From the NCBI GenBank assembly GCA_943737045.1, contig CALSFV010000024.1, forward strand, positions 540,001 through 604,000: a DNA stretch of 64,000 bases, given 5' to 3'. A program made the position numbers and the translations under genes. Of the stretch, positions 10,526 to 23,258 are shown in pieces. The stretch's first letter is position 1; each line of letters starts with the position of its first letter. The stretch comes from Parapristionchus giblindavisi. Lineage: Eukaryota > Nematoda > Chromadorea > Rhabditida > Diplogasteridae. The notes under the pieces are model-generated. The model made no database searches, was not told where the DNA came from, and saw only the letters and a program-made list of their open reading frames with translations.

Positions 10526-13500
10526 CTACAGTAGATGGGAAGACTGACACCACTCAACCAGTTGTTCGATCTGCTTGCATGTTATCTGAAAATAATCAAT
10601 AAAATTGAAAATCAATAATAACATCTATCAATCCATCATCAGCTTAATCAAATATGAATCGTCCTTTGACTGATCAATAAGTGGATCAGTTAATGTTGAA
10701 ATCAATCGATAAAATATCATACCCCAGCGTAGAATCCCTGAATGAACAAGCAGTTCTGCTTCGCGAATGCATTAATATCACGAATACCGAAGCTCTTCAT
10801 CGCTTTGGAAATCTATAAAATTACACTATACACTATAGTATTGACCGTATATAAATCTCTTGATTTCTTTGTACGATAGCGTCAGCAATGTCGTTTTCTT
10901 GTTTCCATATTATTCAGAATTATGAGCGCTCTCTTATAAATTTTAAATCAGTGAGATGAAGTTCAGACGAGATACGTTCGAGTTAGAGCTAGGATTGATA
11001 ATCGAGAGAATGCATTTTATTATGCAAATACATTTTATACAATCAATTATAATTCAAACCAATCGCAAGACTACAATAACCCAGAACCACATTATACCTG
11101 AGCGCAGACTGCTCCAACTTGTTCCTTGCTGACAGGTACACCGGGTCGTCGGGGATCAGTAATGCCCTGGAATCAATCGATAATTGCTCAATCAATAAAT
11201 CGATAGCAGTCTCACAAAGAATTCTCCATCGGATCCTGTAGCAGTAGCTGTCGGAGGGGGCGTGGCCTTGACTCCGTGAGAGATCTTAGTGGAAGGAGCA
11301 GGGGGAGCTGCGGTCGTTGTGGGAGACGCGGCGCCGAATGGCACGGGTGTGGCGGCCGTGTAGTACGACTCGTAGTATTTACGATAGTAATCAGCAAGAT
11401 CGGAAGAGTCATTGCCCGAGAGACCCAACTTATTGTAGTACTCCTGAAACGAATGAGTATTGGGGATATTGAAGATGGAGGAGGAGATAAATCTTGTTCG
11501 GATATGTTTCAATCAAAGAATAACTTCTTTGTTATAGATGAAACTATGCTTTTCCTCTAATTATGATGAATAAATAAACAATAAATTCATTCAATTATGG
11601 ATAATCAGTCTTCTAGAGACTGTTCATTTTATTGATTGATGCCAACTTTAATACCGTACCTTGTAGTAGTTTGAATAGTAGTCACGGACATATTTATCGT
11701 ATTCTTCATCGCTCAACGAATCTACCGTACGATCAGACGGAATGGCTAAATGTTTAATATGCATGAAGTTTGGACTTTGATTGTTGATCTTTGGTCTTTG
11801 ACCTATACCTCCGGCGGGCAAGGAAGCTCTAGTTACGGCAGTCACGGGTGTTGGTGTAGTTGTTGGAGGAGCCACAGTGGGCGGTTCGATTCTGAAACGA
11901 TACGATTAATACTACTGTTGGATCTAACCAAGTGAAAATATAGATTGGGAATACGGTGTTGCACTTGCGAGGCGGTAGCGCGCCTTCTTCGGAAACTCCC
12001 ACATCCATTTAAGATTTTACGATCTTATAAGAGATATAAAACTTCTGAATAACATTCATCTACACTCGAATCACTAATTTTGAGTGCATTCCATAGCAAG
12101 TATGCCAAAATTCCATTCGGAATTCACACACTAAATGCTTAAATGTACGTGGACGTGTCGGTCACACGTATATGGAAGACTGCGTGCTTCCGTCTCCCAA
12201 ATGTAACATCGCGGAAGGCTTTAGAAAAAATAGTGAAACAAAAATATTAAAGGGAGCTTCTTGAAAGAGTCTTTAAGAGTCTTGAAAGAATGTGAACTTT
12301 TCAAATACGTTATTGAGAAAACAAACCTCGATTTTTTGAGGTCGATCGGGGCTAGGATGGATATCTTCGACAGAGGTCCCTCAGTGGTTGTGGGAGTGAC
12401 AATCTTCACTATTCCGGGTCGTTGTTCATTATGAACGGGAATAGACTCAGCCGGATCGATTGGTTCAATCAAAGGACGTTGAGTCGTCGAAACTTTGCGA
12501 ATGTTCAGACCTCAAATGATTCAGAATGATATATTATGATCTGTTCTGTGTACCATGTTAGCGAATTCCTCGATGAAGAAATAATGATCTTATCTTAAAG
12601 GCACACCTCAAGCTAATTTTACTCTCCATATTGGCAAATTTTCCTCGTAGACAACGAAAGCGAGAGAGTGTGGCCAGAGCGGAGAGTTTAAAATTAGCTT
12701 GGGGTATTTTTTCTATCTAAAGTATTTATTATAACAAGCAAAGACACAAATTTAACTGGTGAGTAGCATAATTCAATTGCTTTTTTGAGTATCACCTTCA
12801 GTCATAATAATAATGAAAACTTGGAATGATGAAATAAAGTAAAGTGTTGTTCGGTGCAATGTTGAGTTGGAACATTTTTCCTGGAACTTCATTTATCGGA
12901 CCATTTTTATTGGATCACCGTTCAGGGAACAATTTGTTTCAGAATGATATTCTGGGAATCCTTCATTTTGGACCGCTCATTTCGGATCATTTCTTTCGGA
13001 ATGACCAGCTCGGAATTATGCATTTCAGAAATTATTCTTTCAAAAACCTCATCTCGGAACTTTTTTTCTGGAACTCTTTCAATGGAACTATGGTTCTGGA
13101 ACCTCTTACCTCATTCACACATTTTATTCATTCATTTCTGTACCGTGTTTCTCCAAAACGCATATTATATCAAACTATTATATCAAATTATATTATATTA
13201 TATTGTACCACCGATTCCTACAGCGAGATACATGAGAGTAATGAGGAGATAAGCGTCAAACAAACAAATGAGAATGAAAATGAGTATGCATATGAGAAAT
13301 TACCATGACCAACAAGATCTAAAGTTCAACAAACATCAGTTTTCGGAGATCACTTTCCAACACGAAAGTTCCGAGAAAAAAGTTCCCAAAACATAGTTCC
13401 GAAAAAAAGTTCCGAAACGTGGTTTCCCATATTATAATTACGAAATGAGAATTCCAGCCCTTTCATTCCAATAAAAACTTTCCCCAAATAGCGGTGTCCG

Positions 13501-16500
13501 AATGAATAGTTTTGAAGTGAGAGTTCTTTTTTAAAAGTGCCCAACTAGAAGTTTCGAAATACAGTGTTCCAAGAAAAATGTTCCAACTCAACATTGCACC
13601 GTTGTTCATGGTAGTTTTTCAATGTATTCATAATGACAATAAACAGTGAAATGAAGGATTTTCACTCTCAATCTCCAATATTAACACACCTCTAGGCTTG
13701 ATTGGAGTAGTGGGCTTTGCCGAGTCATCCCAACCACCGAGGAATGTTTCTGCTTCGACTTCTGAATTCGTCGTGATGTCATCGATTGATGGGGAGAATT
13801 TATCGTCGTCGAAGTTCTGAAACAAAAAAATATCTAAAATGAATCTCATTGTGAGTAAAGGAAATCAGTGAAGTTGCAAGACCAGCAAGTTTTATGTGCC
13901 GTCTTGGTGTGTTATATAATCATGAACACATCAAAACGTTAATATGTTAGTTAATACAAACAAATAACTCAAAATCACTTCGGTCATTTTCTATGGGCAA
14001 TATAAGAACTTTTATCACGGAATCTCATAATTGAGAGATATTCATATTCCGCTGATATGCTCAAATGCGCCTCACTGCAGGGCATAATGGAGTACGTCAT
14101 AATAACTCGACTAAGCTATACTTTATCTATTTATGGTTACCTTGATTCTGGAGGTGCTTGAGGTGCGAATGCCACGCGCCGCGGCGAAAGGTTGCTCACT
14201 CTGAAAAACAATATTTAATTTTTTAATTCCAAAAAAAATAAATCTTTTTTTGTTCTCTGTCAACGACTTACAGTTCAATAGACTTCTCAAAAGCCAATTA
14301 TTCATCATCCAATCAATAAATATCACTACTTACATGTTCAGTGATGGGATAACTATTGATTGGTTCAATGAAGGCATCTACATCAGTTCTCCTCGCAATC
14401 TCTTCTTCTTCCTCTTTCATATCCAAGAAATGTTCCTCTGAAGCTGGTTTGACTCTCAGAACTTTCATCTCTTCTTTTAATGATTTATGAGGACGACGAA
14501 GACGTTCCAGACGCTCCAGAGCCTTGCGCTCACGTTCCGAATATGATGATAGAGCCTGGAGAGAGAGGTCAAAGATCAAAGATCAAAAATCAAAGATCGT
14601 ATCAGACAATATCAAGAACTGTTTTCGAAGTCTGGGTTGAAATATTTTTTATCGTACGAATTGTGAGAAAATCAATAATACTAACCTTATTAACTCTAAC
14701 ATTTCTCCTTGGTCCGTGCTCTTTCCTCATTTTGCCCTCCATTTCTCTTCTAACTTCAGCGCGTATTTCCTCTTCCCTCCTCTTATCCTCCTCTTCTCTC
14801 CTCTTCCTCTCCTCTTCCCTCCTCTTCTCTTCCTCTTCTCTCCTCTTCTTCTCCTCTTCTCTCCTCTTCCTCTTCTCCTCTCGTTCTTTCTCTTCTCTCT
14901 CTAGTCGGGCACGCTCCTCTCGGCGGATTCGCTCCTGCAGAAAAAAAAAGGAATTTAAAAAATAAAATACAGAAATTTCAAGCTTTAGGTTCACAATTTA
15001 CATGTGAGATGCAGTAAAAATCAGACCAATCTGACCCATCAGCTTGTATTCTAAATTCGGGTAGAAATTTAACCGAATGCCACTAGATAATTTCACTATC
15101 TTTCTTGTTCATAGGAATATCTATTGCTATGACATCGAAACAGCTTCAAGAACCCATCTCCACATGTCCAAACCAGCATACCTCATTCTCCTTTATCCTC
15201 CTTTCTTCTTCTTCTGCTTGTCTTTTCTCTTCCAAGATTCGTCTCTCCTCCTCTTCCTTCTTACGCTTCAACTCGCGAACTCTTCTCTGCAATCGATCGA
15301 TATTTTTACTATGATCTTTGATCTTCAATCTGTGATCTTTGATCTTTACCTCAACAGCTTCTCTTCTCTGTTTCTCAGCCATCTCTTGTATTTCTCTCTC
15401 CTTCCTTCTCATTTCCTCTCTTTTCTTCTCCAATTCTCTTCTATTATTCTCTTCTTCGATTCGAATCTTTTCCCTTCTTTCTTCCTCTCGACGCTTCTCC
15501 TGAAGGCAAAATTACCGTAATCGAGAGATATTATTGATTAGTTTTGGCGAAATAGCAATTGAATCATTATCATCACTCTCGGCAGGACAAAGGTGAAATT
15601 ATTTACATGAAACGTATTCTACAATGTCTCATGATTAGTTTGATTTGATGAATCGTTCGAAATGGACTCTTTGACCCAGTTCCTTGACAGACAAAAACTT
15701 ATATAGAAAGTGTGGTAGCACTTCAAATTTTGGATCAATTTGGTGCTGATCTAAAATCTGTTAAACGCACATATCAAGCTAATTTCACTTTGCGCTCTAG
15801 CCGGACTCTCTTGCACACGAAGAAAGAAAAAGAGATTTTGAAGTTTGCTTTGGGTGTGTCTTTCATACTACATACAAAAGGTGATGAAATAATGAGAATA
15901 CCCTTTTCTTTTCATATTTTCTTATCTTTTCCATGAATGGCAAATTAACCACTGACTTCTTCTTCTCTTTTCTTCTGTTCCTCAAGCAATTTCTTCCTCT
16001 CATCCTCTCTTATTCTATCTTCGATCTCTTTTCTTCTTCTTTCCTCTTCTTCCTCTCGAATCTTTCGAAGTCTCTCCTCTTCCTCCTTCCGACGTTTCTT
16101 CTCCTCCTGAATTTAATTATTTGATAATTTTTAATTTAATTTAATTAGAGAACTAGAATAAACAAACACTATTCACTATTTTTTAATGAATACAGTATCG
16201 ATTTTATCCAAAACATGTATACCTGTTCTTTTCTGATCTTCTCTGCTTCCTCTCTCCGTATCCTCGCGTCTTCGGCTGCCCTAATTTTTTACATTTTTCT
16301 TTCTAATTTATCATATTTATTAATCAATAACTCAAACAGATTTATGGAATCAATAGCTTATTCAATCAGTGAAATATCGATCGATAATCCGAATGATCGA
16401 TCAATAATTCACAGATTGAACAGACCCGAGAATGAACTATTTAAAAACATCTTTGGAAATAACTTCAATAAACACAATATTCGATCCCAACCTCCTCTCC

Positions 16501-19500
16501 TCTTCTCTTATTCTTCTTTCATTCCTTTCTTGTTCTTCTTTCAATCGTTTCCTCTTCTCTTCTTCTCTTATCCTTCGCTCCTCCTCGAATCGTATCCGTT
16601 CTTCCTCTCGGATCCGAGTCTCCTCACGAATTCTTTAAATGAAAAATATTTTTTAAAGAAGGAAGATTTAGAGCAAATGGATAAGCTCCCACGAGTAAGA
16701 GGATTGACCCATAGGATACTGTAGAATTGAATTTAAAATATTAAATACTTCGATTGCTTGGCACTTTCTCGTAATATCATTCCATTCATTGCGATTAGAC
16801 AAAACAAAATCACAAGATTGTCCATATGCAAATGCACTTTGTCTCGACTACATTCCCTAATTATTGTGGCTAAACTACAAAGCAATGAGATTAATTCCAA
16901 TTCAGTAATCGAGAACGAGGCACCAATGAATAAAAAAGTTTGGCGCTTTGTTAACGGTGATATACAAGAAAGTGACGGGTGCAATAAGAAACGTCCATTG
17001 TGAATGTTCCATGCACACCACGAGTTAATTTTACTCTCCGAATTGCTAATACACTCTCGTAGATATAGAAAGCGAGAGAGTGTGGCCAGAGCGGAGCGTT
17101 TTAAATTAGCTTGGGGTGTTGCTTTAAGGGAACACAACGAGCTAATTTGAAATCTCAATTAATAACAATAAAATAAAGATAAAGTACCTTTCTTCTTCCT
17201 TCTGTCTTCTCTTCTCTTCCAATCTTCGTTCATTTTCAATACGTGCTCTTTGAATGGCCGCCTCTGTCTCCTCCTTCTTCTTTCGCTCCTCTTCACGCCT
17301 GTAAAATAATTATTTTAGTTAATTTTATATTAAAAATAAAACTTTTAGTGGCATATCGTATTTCGTGACACAACATGAAGCATAAGGTCATGTCGACCAA
17401 CGACTCTAAATCACTATTTCTTGTTGTGATTTTTAATCAAAATCTAAAAGTGTTAATGAACTGTTCAAACACCTTACCATTTGATAAAAAAAAGAAATTT
17501 TCCAATTAACCTTTTGTATTCTTTAAGTCTTTCCTCTTCTTCATTCTCTTTCTTTTTCAATTCTTCCTCTTCGATTTGTCGAGCGATTCGATCGGCTTCC
17601 AGTCTGTAAAAGAAACGTTGAACTTTCATTTCGCTTTCTCTTTTTTTATTTTTAAAAATTGAGAAAAATGACCAAATTATTTAGTGAATATTTTCGATAA
17701 TATTGATAAGAAAATTTTATATTTTAGACGCATTGTGCTTGGTTCACTAAATTGCCTTGAGATAATTAGAAACTATACTTCATTTGAAACTTATTCCAAT
17801 AGATGTTCACGAAACCTTTTCCATAAACATGTGAAATGTGTACAAAGAGTTTAGTCATTTACAATAGAATCAGAGATAAATCCTCGTTTTACACTCTTCT
17901 CTTTTTTTTCTTTTCGTGACTTTTGAAAAGCACGCCCTGTGTTAATTTGTGGCTTTCCGTTCCGGAAACTCTTTTCGCTTTCTTTGTCTACGAGCGCGTT
18001 GCCTGAGCAGAGTGTGAAATTAGCTCGGGGTGTGCCCTGAACAGAGCGTACATGGACAACTCATACATTTTTCCTTTCTCTCAGTCAGATCAATCAATCT
18101 TTGCCATCCACTATTCTCTTCCTTTCACTGTCACTTCTCATCCTATCTTCTTTTATATTCGATCCTTTCTCGTTTTTGTAATTTGTTTCTCCGTCAATAA
18201 AATGGAGAGGAAACGATAACGATTGGAAAATAAATCGAATTGAATAATAGGAAGATTTCCTCAAGTTGCGCAAGAGATTCAGCGTATTGAATGACTTTTT
18301 GGTTCGAGAGTGAGGAAGAATTCACTCAAAAATTGCCTGTCCAAAAGGCAGTGTACATTATCGAGTGCTCTTTGCTTTGGATCTTATCAGAATTCGATTT
18401 AATAAATGGAGACAATAATCATTCACAAAGTGACGGATCACAAATTGCACAATTGTCCATATTTTTGATATTCCCATTATCCACACAATCAGTTAGAACA
18501 AATTCATGAATAAAGGTTTTATTTTTGAACTGAAAACATGAATCAATTTGACTACATAAACTACTGTGGTGAATGCCAAATACGATATGAATCTGTCACT
18601 TTGACAACAAAATATAGACAGATATTACGGATAAGACATCGAAATGACATACCTCTTCGCTTCTTCTTCCCTTTCTCTTTCTTTCCTCTCCTCGAGAATC
18701 TTCCGACGTTCTTCTGTGCGAATTCTCTCCTCATCGAAATCACTCTGAAAATATTTCATTTGCCTTTGCTGTATTTATATTAGTAATATTAGCCCATTCT
18801 TGCTCTGCCATCAATCTACAACAAACAACAGAGAAAGTGTGTATAAAATGAAGAGACCCTTGGTGAATGTCCCTTTACGATCCCCTACACCAATCCACTC
18901 TTTTAGTTTATGAAATCGATCATCTTCAAGTGATGGTAATATATTTTGACCAAACTGTCTTCTAATACCTTTCCTGACTAATTATCCCTTTTCTCTTAAA
19001 CCGATTCCGACAGACTTAGTACTATTTCAATGCTCGACTAGTTTCAATCGTTATAATTATTATTTTTGAAGAGTAAATGGACCAGATGTGACCATCACAA
19101 TGTTGATCTCAAAAGTGACTGTCCAAATTAGCATGTACAATCAATATTCTTACAGATCTTCCAATGGGGTAGGATAATTGAGCTCCCCGAGCTCCTATTT
19201 CAGCTCCAGGATAAGGTAGCTCGGATCCCCTGCTTCCCAGGTCAGCTTCAGGATACGACAATGGAGCTCCCCGAGCTCCTGCTACCTCAGCTTCGTCAAA
19301 TGGAGCTCCATCTATTATTCGAGATGGAACTCCATGGGCATGTGTGACAGCTGCTAGATGGGAAGGGTCGAGGTCCTGAAATATTTAATTGAAATATTGA
19401 TTTTCATATTTAATTAGAATCTGTTTCATTTTCATTATTAGCGAAGGGAACACTAGAGTGATATCGAAAGCGAAAGTTGCAAAATACATTCACTTATTGC

Positions 19501-20014
19501 CAAAAACATACCCCAACTTCAATAATTGCCAACACTTTTACATTTTTTTTCTGCAGGTTTTCGCTAGATCAATGAAATGATCGATAAAATGTTTCGAAAG
19601 GGCAAACTTGTCCGGATCAGTGATAGGAAGATTAGAAAAGAGATATAAAAGAACACGAAAGAACAGAGAGATAGATCGAGACGAGAAGAGATTTGATCAA
19701 GGAATAAAGAAAGAATGCGCATTATATCATAGTGTAAAATCAGTTATCGATTATTTTACGTTGATAGGGGACAGAAAAGTAGCGTGGAAATTGTCGCGAA
19801 GAGGGACCAACTGAATCACAATTATCCGACTCTCAAATACCACGGATAGATTTGGACAGTTCACATCTTATTCTGTTGTTTCTTGTTAAAGAGTGCAATA
19901 GAATCACACGTTGTACAGTCAACTCACATCTTCTAATACCCCAAAGGGTAATGATACTCCAGATGTGTAGAAGTTCTTGTATCCACTGATAGAATGAACG
20001 CGCTGAGCCTCAAG
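10526..20014 (-). CDS. Long charged coiled-coil protein (5' end not found)
   Basis: I do not recognise the family. Nineteen exons join in phase: 19928-20014, 19154-19375, 18653-18744, 17511-17603, 17188-17298, 16492-16632, 16223-16280, 15957-16106, 15350-15499, 15182-15286, 14686-14934, 14334-14555, 14141-14200, 13690-13816, 12327-12510, 11661-about 11,892, 11216-11443, 11098-11166 and 10723-10812, ending in a twentieth at 10526-10585 (stop TAG). The N-terminal part has Gly-Ala-Arg/Ser-Tyr-Pro repeats. Then come about 450 residues of Glu/Arg/Lys helix (runs such as RREEEKKRREEEEKRREEE), typical of a coiled coil or single alpha helix. A Thr/Pro-rich part follows with Tyr clusters (YVRDYYSNYYK, YYRKYYESYY). 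The last ~70 residues are compact (PRRPGVPVSKEQ; FAKQNCLFIQGFYAG). A cytoskeletal or scaffold role is a guess. Confidence 0.8.
12605..12705. mobile_element. ~100-bp MITE, AAGCTAATTTTA family, copy 1
   Basis: The ends are ACCTCAAGCTAATTTTACTC and TTTAAAATTAGCTTGGGGT. The interior has AAGCGAGAGAGTGTGGCCAG. It lies in an intron of the coiled-coil gene. The target duplication is unclear. Confidence 0.75.
12853..13600. mobile_element. Modular foldback with GGTG/CACC ends (748 bp)
   Basis: The ends are GGTGCAATGTTGAGTTGGAA and TTCCAACTCAACATTGCACC, with GTTGTTC repeated directly at 12,846-12,852 and 13,601-13,607. Each arm is a string of roughly 21-nt modules of the form TTC-x-GGAAC/T-TTT, read as GGAAC on the left and GTTCC on the right. 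A non-repetitive loop lies at about 13,130-13,330. It sits in the intron between the 13,690 and 12,327 exons. The 154-codon frame over its left arm is only the translated repeat. Confidence 0.85.
15771..15857. mobile_element. ~90-bp MITE, AAGCTAATTT family, diverged copy
   Basis: A degraded member: ATCAAGCTAATTTCACTTTG at the left, GTTTGCTTTGGGTGT at the right, and ACTCTCTTGCACACGAAG inside. It is intronic. Confidence 0.55.
17017..17117. mobile_element. ~100-bp MITE, AAGCTAATTTTA family, copy 2
   Basis: The closest relative of the 12,605 copy. It shares AAAGCGAGAGAGTGTGGCCA, and its ends are ACCACGAGTTAATTTTACTC and TTAAATTAGCTTGGGGT. A further half-end (CGAGCTAATTTGAAAT) lies just downstream at about 17,133-17,150. 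Confidence 0.75.
17934..18032. mobile_element. ~100-bp MITE, AAGCTAATTTTA family, inverted diverged copy
   Basis: The ends are GCCCTGTGTTAATTTGTGG and GTGAAATTAGCTCGGGGTG. The interior keeps CTTTGTCTACGAGCGCG. It lies in the large intron between the 18,653 and 17,511 exons of the coiled-coil gene. Confidence 0.55.
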
Positions 20015-20236
20015 CTGCAAAGATCAAAGATCAAGTATTGGTTTTGGCACAATGCCAAGTATTTTTGGCACCCTGCCAAGTCGATATATCTTCGTCTAAC
20101 GAAAGTGAACGTGTTCCTCTATTGTTTGAATCTATCTAATCTTACTCTTTGATCTAATGAAAGGAATGAATGAGAGAGTCACTTTTTGTCGCCTCTTCCA
20201 TCCAATTAAAGTCGAGCTGACTTATTACTAGTGGGG

Positions 20237-20520
20237 TAAGCTAAGGAAAGAGGGAGAGGGAGAGGGAGAGAGGGAGAGGGAGAGATCCAAGAGGGAGAGG
20301 TAGCGGGAGAGGGAGAGATCCAAGAGGTAGAGGTAGTGGGAGGCCAAAATGGATGGGCAGGAGAAACTAGAAAGTGACCCTTGGGTAAGAGAAAGGGGGA
20401 TTGCGCACTGAAATATCTCTGATGGAAAAACTGGCACTGATCGGGAATGGTAAGGCAGTGGAAAGGGAGAGGGAGAGATTGATAGGCAGAGGGAGAGGGA
20501 GAGGGAGAGATCCTAAAGGG
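20237..20520. repeat. GAGAGG purine-rich simple repeats
   Basis: Degenerate GGGAGAGGGAGAGA tracts, in blocks at about 20,237-20,330 and 20,460-20,515. A similar block of GTAGAGGGAGAAGGAGAG lies at about 21,284-21,415. They are strand-asymmetric (all purine on +) and probably intronic or upstream of the coiled-coil gene. Confidence 0.8.
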
Positions 20521-23258
20521 AGAAGGAAGGTGAAGGTGAAAGTTGTAGTCTTAAGAATGAAATGAAACCTGGAGTGAGCTATGGATGATTGAAAGTAGAA
20601 GAATTAAAGTTGTTATCGGTGTCCCGAAACCCCGAGAGGGTACCATCGGAGAGAATACTGTAGTCAAAAGATGATACTGTAGGTGGAGAGTACGGTAGAT
20701 CGCACGAGGGATACTGTAACTTATGATAAGTGTTTCGTTTTATATGTTACGGTAGGTGAGACAGAGAGAGACTGTTACGATTTCTCAAAAGAAAGACGAA
20801 TGGTCATATGAATTAGTGTATTACTGAAAGTAAAATGCGCTGAACAATTTATGTTTCTAATGTAGTAAATTAAACATTGTACATCCTGTATAGAATATTC
20901 TATGTTTAATTTAATGTTTTTTAGCACGTTGTTCGAAAATTCTAAGGACAAGCTATAGGATGTGGGTAAAGTTATGAACAATTATCGGCAAGAGATATCA
21001 TTTGATACATATGACAGGCAACTTTAATAATTGACAACTCAATTAATGGCAAACATAGATTGGGCAAACGCGATAAAACAAAGGTACTGATGACTGACTA
21101 CAATGAGGAACAGGTGTTCATAGCAAGGAAACATTTTCAGGAAATCGAAGGATAAGCGACTGCGATGAGGTGTTAATGAGCTCCGAGTTGATTATGTAAG
21201 AGGAGATGAAAAGGAAGAAGGAGAAGAGGATAGAGTGAGTTTTAGCCATAGAACGGAGAGGAGGTGAGCCGATCGAGATATGGATAGAGGGAGAGGTAGA
21301 GAGGTAGAGGGAGAAGGAGAGGGAGAGGTAGAGGGAGAAGGAGAGGTTGGGGTAGAGGGAGAAGGAGAGGTAGAGAGGTAGAGGGAGAAGGAGAGGTAGA
21401 GTTAGAGGGAGGAAAGCGAGAATGCCTTAGCAAGCACGAGATTGAGGAAAAGGCGGATCAATTTGGATAAGGCAAAAGGCAACTGTAACTGATATTTAAA
21501 TAATTATGTATAATTAAGAAAATAGTTTAAAAAATTTTTAAAATCGCGTTAGCTTTTCATATGGAAAAATTCTGGTATTCGAAAATAGAACATAAATCAA
21601 TAAATATGCCTATTTCTCTGTTGAACGTTAATCACTTTATGGACAATTCTTCGCGCATGCGCATTGACTATTGAGAAAGTCCTACATTTGGACGGACTCT
21701 GTCGTTTTCTTTATTTCGTGTGATCAGAGCGGCATGTTTAGAATTAGTATGGATCAAATAAGAGATCAGCACTTGTGACTCACAAGTCTCCTCACATAGT
21801 GACAATGACAATTTGACAATCATTGCGATAGTGGCAATCTGACAATCATTGTGGTCGTAAAAGTGATAATGTGACAATCATGCAGACATCGAAATGAGTG
21901 AAAGAACATACACAGATGCATAATTAACGAGAAATAATAGGTTCATGATCCAATTGTTCCATCATCTCGAAACAGATAACAGACGATAAACGTTCGATTA
22001 GCGACAAACGACAAACGCCCAACGACACGAACAGCCATAACAATAAAGAGTTGAAGTTAGAATAGGATATAATCTAGATGAAAAGGGGTGGGGAAGAATG
22101 AGGAAGAAACAGAAAAAAGGCATGGCAGGGGAACAATCTCAATGTCTGAATCTCTCGTTTCTACGTGCTCTCTCGTCTTTCTCTAACCAGAAAAGTCTTT
22201 GAACGTTTCTGGTTACAGGAAGTGATCAGATGAGTTCAAAATTCACTAATAATAAAAGAAAGTAAAACGAGGAAAAACATGAACGAATTAAAGATGATTG
22301 GATGAGTGTTACATAAGAAGACAGTGACGTAACACATAGGAGAAGGCTAAAGGGGAACATTAGCTGCGATGTTAGGGGATGAAAAAGGCTGCTGAGATTA
22401 GATTAGAAAAGAAAAAAAAGTGAAGGTTGCCTATGATTAGGCAGATTTATCACTGACCTCGTGAAATTGTGGAGGGGTTTTGAGTTTAGAAATATTAAAT
22501 ACGGGTCTAATTAAGGTAAAGTATATTATGAGAAATCATGCAAATGTACTCTATGAATACATATTATTTAAAAGATCTATATCTTTTGTCTATTCTTTTA
22601 TTTGCAAATATATAATTCTGAGTTAATGAACATTGATTTATCAAATTCAGTTTTGTTTTTTTTCTATTGTGTACAAAGGAGTGGAGAGAGCAAAATATAT
22701 ATGTTTTATTTTTGATACAGTTTAAGCAACAGTCGAATCCCCTCCTAGAAGAGGTATACTTCCAACTGTCGAGCAGGCCTAATGGACGATAATAACGTTT
22801 TCGTGGGTTTCAGACATTTCAATCACCAATTTCGATTTCGACTGCTTTCTTGTATAATATCTCTCGGAGGAATAAGAAATTGTGAGCCCTTCCCCCTCCC
22901 CCTGACTTACTCTTTGAAAATAGAAATGTGTTGTATTGTAACAGAATATACACAACGAAACTTTTGATCAAAATAATTTAGCAGAAAATGAACGAATAAA
23001 ACAGTTTTCTATGTGTACTTATGGATGACTATGTATTTGTTGAAGGGATAAGCAAGTGAATCAGAACGAATGGATAAAAATATATCTTCAAAACATAAAA
23101 CTACAAACAAACTGTTACTTCTCATATACATGCATACAACTGTAGAGAAATGACGGTCAAAAAGAAAGTAATTGATATATGTACTAATAAAAATGTGGAA
23201 AAAATGTATGAATGTGAGAGTTTTAAGAGAATATTTACCACATGATCATATTTATATA
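20521..23258. other. No supportable gene; possible missing 5' exons
   Basis: Apart from the purine tract at about 21,284-21,415 and several TACTGTAG/ACGGTAG words at 20,650-20,760, I see no exon that I can place. The coiled-coil gene has no start codon at 20,014, so small 5' exons may lie here or further away. From about 22,921 the sequence matches 40,021 onward (paralogous block downstream of the ubiquitin-fold genes). Confidence 0.6.

Noticed and set aside
12844..13308. 154-codon plus-strand frame
   Set aside because: It is the translated module string of the 748-bp foldback. Residues repeat with the ~21-nt module, and there are no splice sites or domains.
14480..14965. 161-codon plus-strand frame rich in Ser/Leu
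   Set aside because: It is the antisense of the Glu/Arg/Lys coiled-coil exon. The minus-strand exons have phase-matched splice sites.
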